Shown: positions 27,250 to 35,224 of the stretch, one piece after another | Layout of the letters: every line of letters begins with the position of its first letter | Numbering within the stretch: position 1 is the stretch's first letter | DNA from: Mumia flava | Lineage (GTDB): Bacteria > Actinomycetota > Actinomycetes > Propionibacteriales > Nocardioidaceae | Direction: 5' to 3' | NCBI RefSeq assembly: GCF_002797495.1 | Contig: NZ_PGEZ01000001.1 | Span: forward strand, 2,356,001-2,420,000 | Length of the DNA stretch: 64,000 bases | Position numbers and translations under genes: made by a program | The notes under the pieces: generated by a model | Database searches by the model: none | Told to the model about the DNA's origin: nothing | The model's input: the letters and a program-made list of their open reading frames with translations, nothing else

Positions 27250-28460
27250 CGTCCGGCGCCCCGGGCGGTACGGGTCGCTGCGTCCTCGACGCCCGCGCTG
27301 TGCTCGCCGAGCCGCGGAGCGCGTTCGAGGGGGTGCTGGGCGAGCCCGTCGACGAGCACGCCGGACCCCGCGACCCGCACGGCGCGGTCGGGCTGGTCCG
27401 GGAGCGGGAGGTCGGTGAAGAAGTCGCGGTGCCGCAGCTGCTCGAGCTCGACCGCCTGCGGCACCGTGAGGATGCGCGCAGCGGGCACTCCGTGACCCGA
27501 CAGCAGGTCTTCCCAGTGCTCGGCGCTCTGCTTCGCGAGCGCACCGTTGATCTCGGCGTTCAGATCCTCACGGTTGAGCTTGCGGTCCTCGCGCTGGGCG
27601 AAGCGGGGGTCGTCGATCAGGTCGCCGCGCTCGATCAGCCGGCAGAGCGTGACGAACTGCTCCTGTCGGTTCGCCGCGATGTTCAGCGGGCCGTCGGCGG
27701 CGTGGAACGTGCCGGACGGAGCGGCCGTCGCGTTCTGGTCGCCCATCGGCTCCGGAGGCACACCGCTGATCGTATAGTTGGACACCGCCCAGCCCATCGC
27801 CGAGAGCGACGCCTCCAGCATCGAGACGTCGAGGTGGGACCCGTGCCCCGTCCGCTCCCTTCGGAGCAGCGCGGCGTTGATCGCCATCGCGGCGGTGAGC
27901 CCGCCGACGGTGTCGCAGATCGGGAAGCCGACACGCTGCGGCGCGGTGTCGGGGGTGCCGGTGATGCTCATCATCCCCGACAGACCCTGGACGATCTGGT
28001 CGTACGCCGGGCGCTGGCTCATCGGACCGGACTGTCCGAACCCGGAGATCGCGCAGTAGACGAGCGCCGGGTTGCGGTCCCGCAGCACGGGCCACGGGTA
28101 GCCGAGACGGGCCATGACCCCGGGCCGGAAGTTCTCGAGCAGGACGTCCGCGTCCGCCACGAGGTTCTCGAAGGCCTCCCGGCCGTCCGGGGACTTCAGG
28201 TCGAGCTCGACCGACTGCTTGCCGGCGTTCTGCGCCAGGAACGAGGCGCCGAGCAGCCGCGTGTTCAGGTCGGGGTCGGGACCGAGCTGGCGGGCGAGGT
28301 CGCCGCGGCCGGGGACCTCGACCTTCACGACCTCAGCGCCCATCAGCATGAGCTGATAGCTGCAGTACGGTCCGGCGAGGACGTTCGTCAGATCGAGGAC
28401 GCGGATGCCGGCGAGGGGGCGCGTGGCCGCGGGTGGGGCGTCGCCGTCGTCGCCGCTCAT
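27246..28460 (-). CDS. Class III (CaiB/BaiF) CoA-transferase
   Basis: This 404-residue cytoplasmic enzyme moves CoA between carboxylic acids. It has the family N-terminus GIRVLDLTNVLAGPYCSYQL, GKQSVELDLKSPDGR, and the catalytic Asp154 in RPAYDQIVQGLSG. The C-terminal part (HWEDLLSGHGVPAARI) is also typical. The acid substrate cannot be read from sequence. It is co-translated with iclR upstream (overlap 28457-28460) and the citryl-CoA lyase-like gene downstream, giving a regulator, activation and cleavage order. Confidence 0.92.
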   Translation of the reverse strand: MSGDDGDAPPAATRPLAGIRVLDLTNVLAGPYCSYQLMLMGAEVVKVEVPGRGDLARQLGPDPDLNTRLLGASFLAQNAGKQSVELDLKSPDGREAFENLVADADVLLENFRPGVMARLGYPWPVLRDRNPALVYCAISGFGQSGPMSQRPAYDQIVQGLSGMMSITGTPDTAPQRVGFPICDTVGGLTAAMAINAALLRRERTGHGSHLDVSMLEASLSAMGWAVSNYTISGVPPEPMGDQNATAAPSGTFHAADGPLNIAANRQEQFVTLCRLIERGDLIDDPRFAQREDRKLNREDLNAEINGALAKQSAEHWEDLLSGHGVPAARILTVPQAVELEQLRHRDFFTDLPLPDQPDRAVRVAGSGVLVDGLAQHPLERAPRLGEHSAGVEDAATRTARGAGR

Positions 28461-29266
28461 GCGCCGGCTCCGCGGAAGGCGGTGCCCAGGCCCCGGGCCG
28501 ACATGGCGATCGAGGCGCTGCGCAGGGCCGAGGCGAAGTCGGCGACCGTGTCGTCGGTGAAGCGGTGGGTGGCGCCGCTCATGCTCAGGGCTGCGACGAC
28601 GCGTCCGCCGTCGTCCTTGAGCGGGACAGCGACCGCGGAGACGCCGGACTCACGCTCACCGTGCGAGACCGCGTATCCGACGTCGGCCACCTCGGCGACC
28701 TGTCTGCGCAGGTCGTCGAGGTCGACCCGGCCCCTCGGCGCGCCGGCCACCACCCGGGCGAGCAGGCCCTCCGGCGCTCCGTGCAGGAGCACCTTCGCCG
28801 ACGCGCCCGTCCACAGCGGGAACTCGTCGCCGACGTTGATCACGTGGCGCAGCGTCCTCGGGGACTGAGCGCTGGCGATGCAGAGCCGGTGGATGTCGCG
28901 TCGGATGTAGAGGTTGACCGTCTCCTGGTGCTCGCGCGCCATGTCGGTCATCATCCGGCGGATCTCGGGCGGCAGCTCCCAGGCGTTCTTCGCGAGGTGC
29001 GCCCACCGCCACAGGCCCGGGCCGGCCATGAAGCCGCTCTCCGTCCCCCACAGGAGTCCCGCGTTGACGAGCGTCTGTGCGAGGCGGATCGCCGTGGTCT
29101 TGGCGAGTCCCGTGTTGTCCACGATGTCGCGGATCGTGATCTGCGGGCGCTCCTCGTCGAGGAGGTTCAGGATCTCCAGCGCGCGCTGCACGCTGCGTAC
29201 CCCACCGGCGCCTCCGTCCAGCGCGGATCCGTCGATCGCGTCGGGCTCTGCGGGCCGCTTGGCCAT
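28457..29266 (-). CDS. IclR-family transcriptional regulator
   Basis: This 269-residue protein has an N-terminal winged helix-turn-helix (about residues 20-85; RSVQRALEILNLLDE, ITIRDIVDNTGLAKTTAIRL) and a C-terminal IclR effector-binding domain (about 100-260; HVINVGDEFPLWTGASAKVLL, GYAVSHGERESGVSAVAVPL). The ATG at 29266 was chosen because GAGGAGG lies seven bases upstream; the open frame upstream of it runs into the promoter. It is divergent from the aldehyde dehydrogenase, with an operator-like motif between, and overlaps the CoA-transferase start. Confidence 0.92.
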   Translation of the reverse strand: MAKRPAEPDAIDGSALDGGAGGVRSVQRALEILNLLDEERPQITIRDIVDNTGLAKTTAIRLAQTLVNAGLLWGTESGFMAGPGLWRWAHLAKNAWELPPEIRRMMTDMAREHQETVNLYIRRDIHRLCIASAQSPRTLRHVINVGDEFPLWTGASAKVLLHGAPEGLLARVVAGAPRGRVDLDDLRRQVAEVADVGYAVSHGERESGVSAVAVPLKDDGGRVVAALSMSGATHRFTDDTVADFASALRSASIAMSARGLGTAFRGAGA

Positions 29267-29378
29267 TCGACCTCCTCGAGACAACCGGGGCCGGGTGTCC
29301 CTCACCCCGGTGACCTGTTTCACATCGTCCCCTTGCCAGATCGGCGGGGCACGCCCTACCTTACTCACAGACCACTCA

Positions 29379-29403
29379 GCGGTCCAATAGGTCCGCTAGA
29401 CGG
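29379..29403. promoter_or_regulatory. IclR operator candidate between iclR and aldehyde dehydrogenase genes
   Basis: The segment contains GCGGTCCAATAGGTCCGC directly followed by TAGACGGAT. TCCG-CTAGA-CGGA is a perfect short palindrome, and GCGGTCC/GGTCCGC half-sites repeat. It ends 17 bp before the aldehyde dehydrogenase GTG. The similarity to 23349-23373 (about 19 of 25) suggests one regulator acts at both sites. Confidence 0.55.
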
Positions 29404-29420
29404 ATATCAGGAGATTTCAG

Positions 29421-30884
29421 GTGCACCCACCGGACAACCTTCCGCTCCCCACGCTCAATCTGGTCGCGGGTGAGTGGACCGACCGGGAGCAGCGGTCCGA
29501 GCGGATCGGTCCGGCTCTCGGCTCGGTCGTCAGCACGGCGGCCCAGGCCGACGGTGAGCTGGCCGATCGTGCGCTCGCCTGGGCCGAGAGTGCCGCGCGG
29601 CGGGTCGCCGCATGGTCGCCGGCCGCGCGGGCGTCGGTCCTCGAGCGAGCCTCGGACCTGCTCCAGGAGCGCCGCGACGACGTGGCGCGGCTGCTCGCAC
29701 TCGAGCTGGGCAAGCCGATCCGCGACTCCCGGGGCGAGGTCCAGCGGGCCGCCGAGACGCTGGCCGTCGCGGCGGCGGAGGGACGCAGGATCGGTGGCGA
29801 GGTGCTCCCGACCGCGGGCTGGGAGCGGGGCGTCGGCTCGACCGCGATGACGATCAGGGCGCCCGTCGGGGTGGTCGTCGCGATCACGCCGTTCAACGCC
29901 CCGGTCAACCTGCTCGCGCACAAGCTGTCCGCGTCCTTCGCGGCCGGCAACACGACGATCGTGAAGCCGCCGCCCCAGGCACCGGCCAGCTCGACGGCCC
30001 TGGTCGAGATCATGATCGAGGCCGGGCTCCCGCTCCAGGCCGTCCAGGTCCTGCACGGTGGGGTCGAGGTGGGAGAGCGCCTGACCTCGAGCCCGGTCGT
30101 GGCGGCGATCAGCTTCACCGGCAGCGCGGCCGCCGGCCACGCGGTCGCGCGCTCGGGCGCCGGCAAGCGGCTGGTCCTCGAGCTCGGCGGCAACGCGGCG
30201 ACGCTCGTCTGCGACGACGCGGACCTGGCCGACGCCGCCCGCCAGTGCGCGCGTACGGGCTTCAGCAACTCGGGGCAGAGCTGCATCTCGGTCCAGCGGA
30301 TCTACGTCCCGCGCGCTCTCGCCGCTCAGTTCGCCGACCTGCTGGTCGAGGAGGTCCGGGGCCTGCGGGTCGGTGATCCCCTCGACGAGAGCACGGACAT
30401 CGGCAGCATGGTCGACGAGCAGGCGGCCGAGCGGGTGCGCTCGTGGGCGGCCGAGGCCGAGCAGCAGGGCGCGAAGCTCCCGTGCGGCGCGGAGCGGAGC
30501 GGTGCCACGCTGCGCCCGGTCGTCGTCGTCGACCCGCCGCCGAACGCGCGGGTCGTCACCGAGGAGGCGTTCGGCGCGGTGGTCGTCGTGCTGCCGTACG
30601 ACGACCTCGATGCCGTCGTCGAGGAGTGCAACCGCAGCCGCTACGGCCTCCAGGCCGGGCTGTTCACCTCCGACGCCTCGCGGATCTTCGAGATCTGGCG
30701 GCGCCTGGAGGTCGGCGCCGTCGTGGTCGGCGGGACGTCGAACTACCGCCTGGACCACGTCCCGTTCGGCGGGGTGAAGGACTCCGGGATCGGCCGGGAG
30801 TCTCCCCGCTGGATGATCGACGACTACACGTACGTCAAGACGCTGCTGTGGAAGTCGGAGTCCGCGTGGGGGACCGGGCCGTGA
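29421..30884 (+). CDS. NAD(P)-dependent aldehyde dehydrogenase
   Basis: This 487-residue enzyme oxidises an aldehyde to the acid. It has the cofactor segment VVVAITPFNAPVNLLAHKL, ISFTGSAAAG, general base Glu254 in LELGGNAAT, and nucleophile Cys288 in SGQSCISVQR; a C-terminal YGLQAGLFT motif also fits. The length is standard. The GTG at 29421 is preceded by AGGAG. Its stop overlaps the start of the ThDP enzyme (GTGA), suggesting that the ThDP enzyme supplies the aldehyde. The substrate is unknown. Confidence 0.93.
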   Translation: MHPPDNLPLPTLNLVAGEWTDREQRSERIGPALGSVVSTAAQADGELADRALAWAESAARRVAAWSPAARASVLERASDLLQERRDDVARLLALELGKPIRDSRGEVQRAAETLAVAAAEGRRIGGEVLPTAGWERGVGSTAMTIRAPVGVVVAITPFNAPVNLLAHKLSASFAAGNTTIVKPPPQAPASSTALVEIMIEAGLPLQAVQVLHGGVEVGERLTSSPVVAAISFTGSAAAGHAVARSGAGKRLVLELGGNAATLVCDDADLADAARQCARTGFSNSGQSCISVQRIYVPRALAAQFADLLVEEVRGLRVGDPLDESTDIGSMVDEQAAERVRSWAAEAEQQGAKLPCGAERSGATLRPVVVVDPPPNARVVTEEAFGAVVVVLPYDDLDAVVEECNRSRYGLQAGLFTSDASRIFEIWRRLEVGAVVVGGTSNYRLDHVPFGGVKDSGIGRESPRWMIDDYTYVKTLLWKSESAWGTGP

Positions 30885-32704
30885 CCGCCGACGCCGACCG
30901 CAGTGCAGAGACGACCGAGACCGACAGGGAGCAGACCGAGATGACCGCCGACAACGCCGCCGCCGCCGCGACCACCGGAGCGCACGTCGTCGTGCGCCAG
31001 CTGGAGCAGTGGGGCGTCACGCACGTCTTCGGCCTGTGCGGGCACACCAACATCGCGTTGCTCGACGCGCTGGGCCACAGCGACATCGAGTTCGTGGTCT
31101 TCCGCCACGAGCAGACGGCCGCCCACGCCGCCGACGGGTACGCCCGGGCGACGGGCAAGCCGGGTGTCGTCGTGGTGCACGTGGGGCCGGGCATGATGAA
31201 CGCCGTCACGGGCGCCGCCACCGCGGCGCTGGACTCCGTCCCGCTCGTCGTGATCAGCGGCGACGTGCCGTCGTACTACCGCGGACGGCACCCGCACCAG
31301 GAGGTCAACCTGCATGCGGACGCCGACCAGACCGGGATCTACAAGCCGTTCGTGAAGCGCGCGTGGGACGTCGCCCGCGTCGAGGACCTGCCGCGCTTCC
31401 TCGAGCGCGCCTGGTGGACGGCCTCCAGCGGACGTCCGGGGGCGACCCTGCTCAACGTCCCCATGGACATGTTCTCCCGGGAGCTGCCGATCGAGGCCGC
31501 GAGCCGGTCGGTGCTCCCGGGTTCCACGTCGGTCCCGTCCGTCGACGAGGCCACCCTCGACCAGGTCGTCGACCTGCTCGCGTCCGCGCAGCGTCCTCTC
31601 GTGTACGTCGGCGGCGGTGCCCGTGATCCCGAGGCCCGCGACGCGCTGCTGCGGATCGCCGAGCACCTCGACCTGCCGATCGTGCACTCCCTGATGGCGA
31701 AGGGGCTGATCTCGGACGACCATCCGCTCCTGCTCGGGATGCCCGGGTTCTGGGGGCTGGAGTTCACCAACACGTACGCGCGCAACGCCGACGTCGTGCT
31801 GGCGCTCGCGACGCGCTTCGCCGAGACCGATGCGAGCTCGTGGGACCCGGCGTACACCTGGCAGTTCCCGCCCACGAAGCTGGTCCAGGTCGACCTCGAC
31901 CCCGCGGAGATCGGGCGGAACTACCCGGTCGAGGTCGGCGTGGTCGCCGACGTCGGGCAGACGCTGTCCGCGATCGAGCGCCGGCTGCGCGAGCGCGACG
32001 TCGCGCCGGTGGACCGCCCGGAGCTGCGCGACCAGATCGATCGGACCCGGTCCGCGCTCTGGGCGGAGACCGCTGATCGTGGTGCTGCTGAGGACTTCCC
32101 GCTCAAGCCGGAGCGGATCCTGCGCGACCTGCGGGAGGCGATGCCGGCCGACACGGTGCTGGTCACGGACGTGGGGTGGAACAAGAACGGGGTCGCCCAG
32201 CGGTATCCGATGCGGGACGTCGGCCGGTTCATCACGCCCGGCGGTGCGTCGACGATGGGATTCGGACCTGCGGCTGCGCTCGGTGTCCAGCTGGCCTGGC
32301 CCGACCGGCCGGTGGTGGCGCTGGTCGGCGACGGCGGCATGAGCGCGCAGCTCGCGGCGCTGCCGACGGCAGCGGAGCGGGACCTGCCGGTGATCTTCGT
32401 CGTGATGAACAACGCGGCCCACGGGACGATCGCGGACCTGCAGGCGTCGAGCTACGGCGCGAGCTACGGCTGCGAGTTCGTCGACGCCGACGGACGGCCG
32501 GCCACGCCTGACTTCGCCGCGCTCGGGCGTGCCTGCGGCCTGGACGGCTACCAGATCGGCGAGGTCGGTGAGCTCGCGAGCGCGCTCAAGGCCGCCCTCG
32601 CCGCCCGCCGGCCGGCCGTGATCGACGTGCCGATGGTCAACGACCCCGTCCCGACCCCCGGCCACTGGAACATCAACGACATCTACCGGGGCCGATTCGA
32701 CTGA
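30881..32704 (+). CDS. Thiamine-diphosphate-dependent enzyme, acetolactate synthase-like
   Basis: This 607-residue protein has the three ThDP-enzyme domains: pyrimidine-binding (FGLCGHTNIALLDAL; catalytic Glu in FRHEQTAAHAADGYAR, about residue 85), a central Rossmann-like domain (LVYVGGGARDPEARDAL), and the PP-binding domain with GDGGMSAQLAALPTA to NNAAHGT, the metal motif. The group includes decarboxylases, lyases and acetolactate synthase; specificity is not readable, and oxalyl-CoA decarboxylase features were not seen. The start is either GTG 30881 (overlap with the aldehyde dehydrogenase stop) or ATG 30941, which has AGGGAG upstream; the 20 extra residues are low complexity. Confidence 0.85.
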   Translation: MTADADRSAETTETDREQTEMTADNAAAAATTGAHVVVRQLEQWGVTHVFGLCGHTNIALLDALGHSDIEFVVFRHEQTAAHAADGYARATGKPGVVVVHVGPGMMNAVTGAATAALDSVPLVVISGDVPSYYRGRHPHQEVNLHADADQTGIYKPFVKRAWDVARVEDLPRFLERAWWTASSGRPGATLLNVPMDMFSRELPIEAASRSVLPGSTSVPSVDEATLDQVVDLLASAQRPLVYVGGGARDPEARDALLRIAEHLDLPIVHSLMAKGLISDDHPLLLGMPGFWGLEFTNTYARNADVVLALATRFAETDASSWDPAYTWQFPPTKLVQVDLDPAEIGRNYPVEVGVVADVGQTLSAIERRLRERDVAPVDRPELRDQIDRTRSALWAETADRGAAEDFPLKPERILRDLREAMPADTVLVTDVGWNKNGVAQRYPMRDVGRFITPGGASTMGFGPAAALGVQLAWPDRPVVALVGDGGMSAQLAALPTAAERDLPVIFVVMNNAAHGTIADLQASSYGASYGCEFVDADGRPATPDFAALGRACGLDGYQIGEVGELASALKAALAARRPAVIDVPMVNDPVPTPGHWNINDIYRGRFD

Positions 32705-32716
32705 GACCGATCTGTG

Positions 32717-32738
32717 ACCTGGGGATCGCGTCCCAGGT
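32717..32738 (+). terminator. Possible terminator hairpin after the ThDP enzyme gene
   Basis: ACCTGGG (32717-32723) pairs with CCCAGGT (32732-32738) around an 8-nt loop, 12 bp after the stop. No U-tract follows, so termination is only plausible. Confidence 0.4.
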
Positions 32739-32760
32739 GTTCCGCGTCACACGGTTCACA

Positions 32761-32783
32761 AGTAACGTACTAGTTAGGTAACT
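32761..32783. promoter_or_regulatory. TetR-type operator candidate upstream of the TRAP operon
   Basis: The minus strand reads AGTTACCTAACTAGTACGTT followed by ACT; it is a partial palindrome with GTTAC/GTAAC ends. The same half-sites GTTANNTAACTA and GTACGTTAC occur between tetR and the dehydroshikimate dehydratase gene at 42985-43017. The site is 32 bp before the dctP start. Confidence 0.5.
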
Positions 32784-32814
32784 CGCTCCGCCGGAGCGGA
32801 CAAGGGAGGAATCC

Positions 32815-33846
32815 ATGTCAGTCATCAGGAAGAGGAAGGGCCTCGGCCTGGCGGCGGCCGCCATGAGCGGCGCGCTGCTGATCACCGCCTGCGGCGGGGA
32901 CGACGACTCGGGCGGGAGCGGCGGCGACGAGTCGGTCACCCTCTCCTTCGCCAACAGCTACCCCGACGAGCACCCCCACAACCAGTGCGGCGCGATGGTC
33001 GTCCAGGAGACGCTCGCCGACGGCGACAGCGGCGTCGAGATCGAGGTCTTCTCCAACAGCCAGCTCGGTCCGGACGCGGAGCGCTTCACCTCCGTCGCCT
33101 CCGGCGACATCGACATCGACATCCAGGGCAGCTCCGCGATCTCGGCCTCCTTCGAGGAGATCGGGGCGATGGACGCCGCCTACGCGTTCGCGGACGCGGA
33201 CGAGCTGTTCACCTTCGTCGACACCGACGAGTTCGACGCGATGGCGGAGCGTCTGCTCGAGGAGACCGGCGTGCGCGTCCTCGACGTCTGGTACTTCGGC
33301 ATGCGGCAGTTCACCGCGAACCAGCCGATCCGCACCCCCGACGACTTCGACGGCCTGCGGATGCGCTTCCCCGACAGCCCGCAGTACCTGATGAACGCCG
33401 AGGCGCTCGGTGCCGAGGCCACCCCGGTGGCGTTCGAGGAGGTCTTCCTCGCGCTCCAGCAGGGCACGATCGACGGCCAGGAGAACCCGGTGCCGACGAT
33501 CCAGGACATGAACTTCACCGAGGTGCAGTCGCACGTCAGCCTGACCGGGCACCAGGTCGGCTCGGTGATGGCCATCATCTCCGAGGAGAGCTGGCAGAGC
33601 CTCTCGTCCGACCAGCAGGAAGCCGTCCAGGCCGCGATCAGCGACGCGCGCGAGGGCGATCGCCAGTGCGTCGAGGAGGCGGAGAACGACATCCTCGCCG
33701 AGTGGGAGGAGAGCGGCACGATGACCGTCGTGGACGACGTCGACCTGGACACCTTCTCGGAGCAGGCCGAGACGTTCTTCAACGAGAACTACGAGGGCGC
33801 TCAGCTGGAGCTCTACCAGGCGATCCGCGAGTCGGTCGGATCCTGA
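32815..33846 (+). CDS. dctP: TRAP transporter substrate-binding lipoprotein, DctP family
   Basis: This 343-residue extracytoplasmic solute receptor has a lipoprotein signal peptide with lipobox LLITAC at about residues 22-27 and a Gly/Ser/Asp linker. The DctP fold follows: TLSFANSYPDEHPHN, the motif RFTSVASGDIDID, FGMRQFTANQPIRTPDDF with the conserved carboxylate-binding Arg region (LRMRFPDSPQY), and ALQQGTIDGQENP. TRAP receptors bind organic acids. Downstream DctQ, DctM and the quinate/shikimate enzymes suggest a hydroxylated ring acid as ligand (inference). SD AGGGAGGA precedes the ATG. Confidence 0.93.
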   Translation: MSVIRKRKGLGLAAAAMSGALLITACGGDDDSGGSGGDESVTLSFANSYPDEHPHNQCGAMVVQETLADGDSGVEIEVFSNSQLGPDAERFTSVASGDIDIDIQGSSAISASFEEIGAMDAAYAFADADELFTFVDTDEFDAMAERLLEETGVRVLDVWYFGMRQFTANQPIRTPDDFDGLRMRFPDSPQYLMNAEALGAEATPVAFEEVFLALQQGTIDGQENPVPTIQDMNFTEVQSHVSLTGHQVGSVMAIISEESWQSLSSDQQEAVQAAISDAREGDRQCVEEAENDILAEWEESGTMTVVDDVDLDTFSEQAETFFNENYEGAQLELYQAIRESVGS

Positions 33847-34598
33847 TGCGAGCGCTGGTGACGGGAGGGCGCGGCGGCATCGGCCGCGCCGTGGTGGAGC
33901 GGCTGTCCGGCCGCGGCTACCACGTCGTGGTCGCGGACGCCGCGGCCCTCCCCACCAGCGCCGACCCTTCCACGAGCCACCTCCAGGTGGATCTGACCGA
34001 GGCCGACGAGGTCCGGGACGCGGTCGTCACGGCCGCCGGTGACGAGGGCCTGCACTGCCTGGTCAACTGCGCCGGCATCTCCCCGAAGCGCAACGGCGCG
34101 GCGCCGCAGATCCCCGAGATCGACACCGACGAGTGGGATCGCGTCTTCGCCGTCAACGTGCGCGCGTGCTTCCTCACGCTGCGCGAGTCCTGGCCGCTCC
34201 TGGTCGAGCACGACGGTGCGAGCGTGGTGAACGTGGTCTCCGCGGTCGCTCGGCTCGCCGCGGCGGGCCCGCCCGGCACGCAGTTCGGCCTCGTCCACCC
34301 CGCCGGCGCGCACTACACCGCGTCCAAGGCGGCGCTCGCGAACCTCACGTGGTCGGCGGCCCGCGCGCTGGGCCCCCGTGGCGTCCGCTGCAACGGAGTC
34401 GCACCCGGCTACATCAACTCGGGCATGCGCAACGCCACCGACCCCGAGGTCGAGCAGGCGATCGTGCGGCAGCTCCCGCTCGGCCGGCCCGGCACCAGCG
34501 ACGAGGTCGCCGCCGTGATCGACTTCCTCGTGTCGCCCGAGGCTGCGTACCTCACCGGCGAGATCATCGACGTCGACGGCGGGTGGAACCCCGACTGA
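33846..34598 (+). CDS. Short-chain dehydrogenase/reductase (SDR)
   Basis: This 250-residue classical SDR has the cofactor motif VTGGRGGIGRA (residues 5-15), NCAGIS, the catalytic Ser in NVVSAVA and the YTASK motif, and a C-terminal LTGEIIDVDGGWNPD. It is predicted to interconvert an alcohol and a ketone using NAD(P)H. Its ATG shares one base with the dctP stop (TGATG), so it is embedded between the TRAP genes and presumably acts on the transported compound. Confidence 0.92.
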   Translation: MRALVTGGRGGIGRAVVERLSGRGYHVVVADAAALPTSADPSTSHLQVDLTEADEVRDAVVTAAGDEGLHCLVNCAGISPKRNGAAPQIPEIDTDEWDRVFAVNVRACFLTLRESWPLLVEHDGASVVNVVSAVARLAAAGPPGTQFGLVHPAGAHYTASKAALANLTWSAARALGPRGVRCNGVAPGYINSGMRNATDPEVEQAIVRQLPLGRPGTSDEVAAVIDFLVSPEAAYLTGEIIDVDGGWNPD

Positions 34599-34639
34599 CG
34601 CCCTGACCTGTCCCTCCCCACCAGCGATCAGGAGAACCC

Positions 34640-35224
34640 ATGCCCGAGACGACGCGACCACGGGTCGCCCTCCAGCGACCCCGGTGGCTCGTTCGCGTGC
34701 TCCGCGGCGTCGAGCTGGCCGAGCTCACGCTCGGAGCCGTGCTGCTCGCGACCATCCTCGTCCTCGTGGTGCTCCAGGTCGTCACGCGGATCACGCCGTT
34801 GGACAGCAACGTCTGGAACGGCGAGATCGCGAAGTACGCACTGGTCTGGCTGGCGTTCGGGATGTCCGGCTACCTGCTCGGGCGCGACGAGCACATCACC
34901 CTCGACGTGATCGACAAGGTGCTGCCACCGCTCGGACGTCGGCTGGTGCAGGCCTTCGCGATGCTGGTCGTGGCGGCGACGTGCGGCCTGTTCGCGTACG
35001 AGGGATGGGACCTCGTCTCCTCGGGGTCGCCGATCAAGTCGCCGGCCGCGGGCATCCCGCTGCCGTGGATCTACGTCATCCCCACCATCGGGATCGCCCT
35101 GACCGCGGTGCGCGCCGTCCTGGAGGTCGTCTTCCCGACGTCCCATGAAGGCGTGGTCCACGTCGCCGGCGAGGCGATCGCCGACGAGTCCGTCCACCAG
35201 CCCGACGACAGGAGCGCGGTGTGA
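34640..35224 (+). CDS. dctQ: TRAP transporter small permease subunit, DctQ family
   Basis: This 194-residue protein has four transmembrane helices and the DctQ features NVWNGEIAKYALVWLAFGMS and LGRDEHITLDVI. Both termini are hydrophilic and somewhat longer than usual. The stop overlaps the dctM GTG (GTGA). SD CAGGAG precedes the ATG. Confidence 0.93.
   Translation: MPETTRPRVALQRPRWLVRVLRGVELAELTLGAVLLATILVLVVLQVVTRITPLDSNVWNGEIAKYALVWLAFGMSGYLLGRDEHITLDVIDKVLPPLGRRLVQAFAMLVVAATCGLFAYEGWDLVSSGSPIKSPAAGIPLPWIYVIPTIGIALTAVRAVLEVVFPTSHEGVVHVAGEAIADESVHQPDDRSAV

Noticed and set aside
26437-32704. Oxalate degradation (formyl-CoA transferase plus oxalyl-CoA decarboxylase)
   Set aside because: A class III CoA-transferase and a ThDP enzyme are present, but the ThDP enzyme looks acetolactate synthase-like, is coupled to an aldehyde dehydrogenase, and the CoA-transferase is coupled to a citrate synthase-like lyase. 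That set does not fit oxalate.
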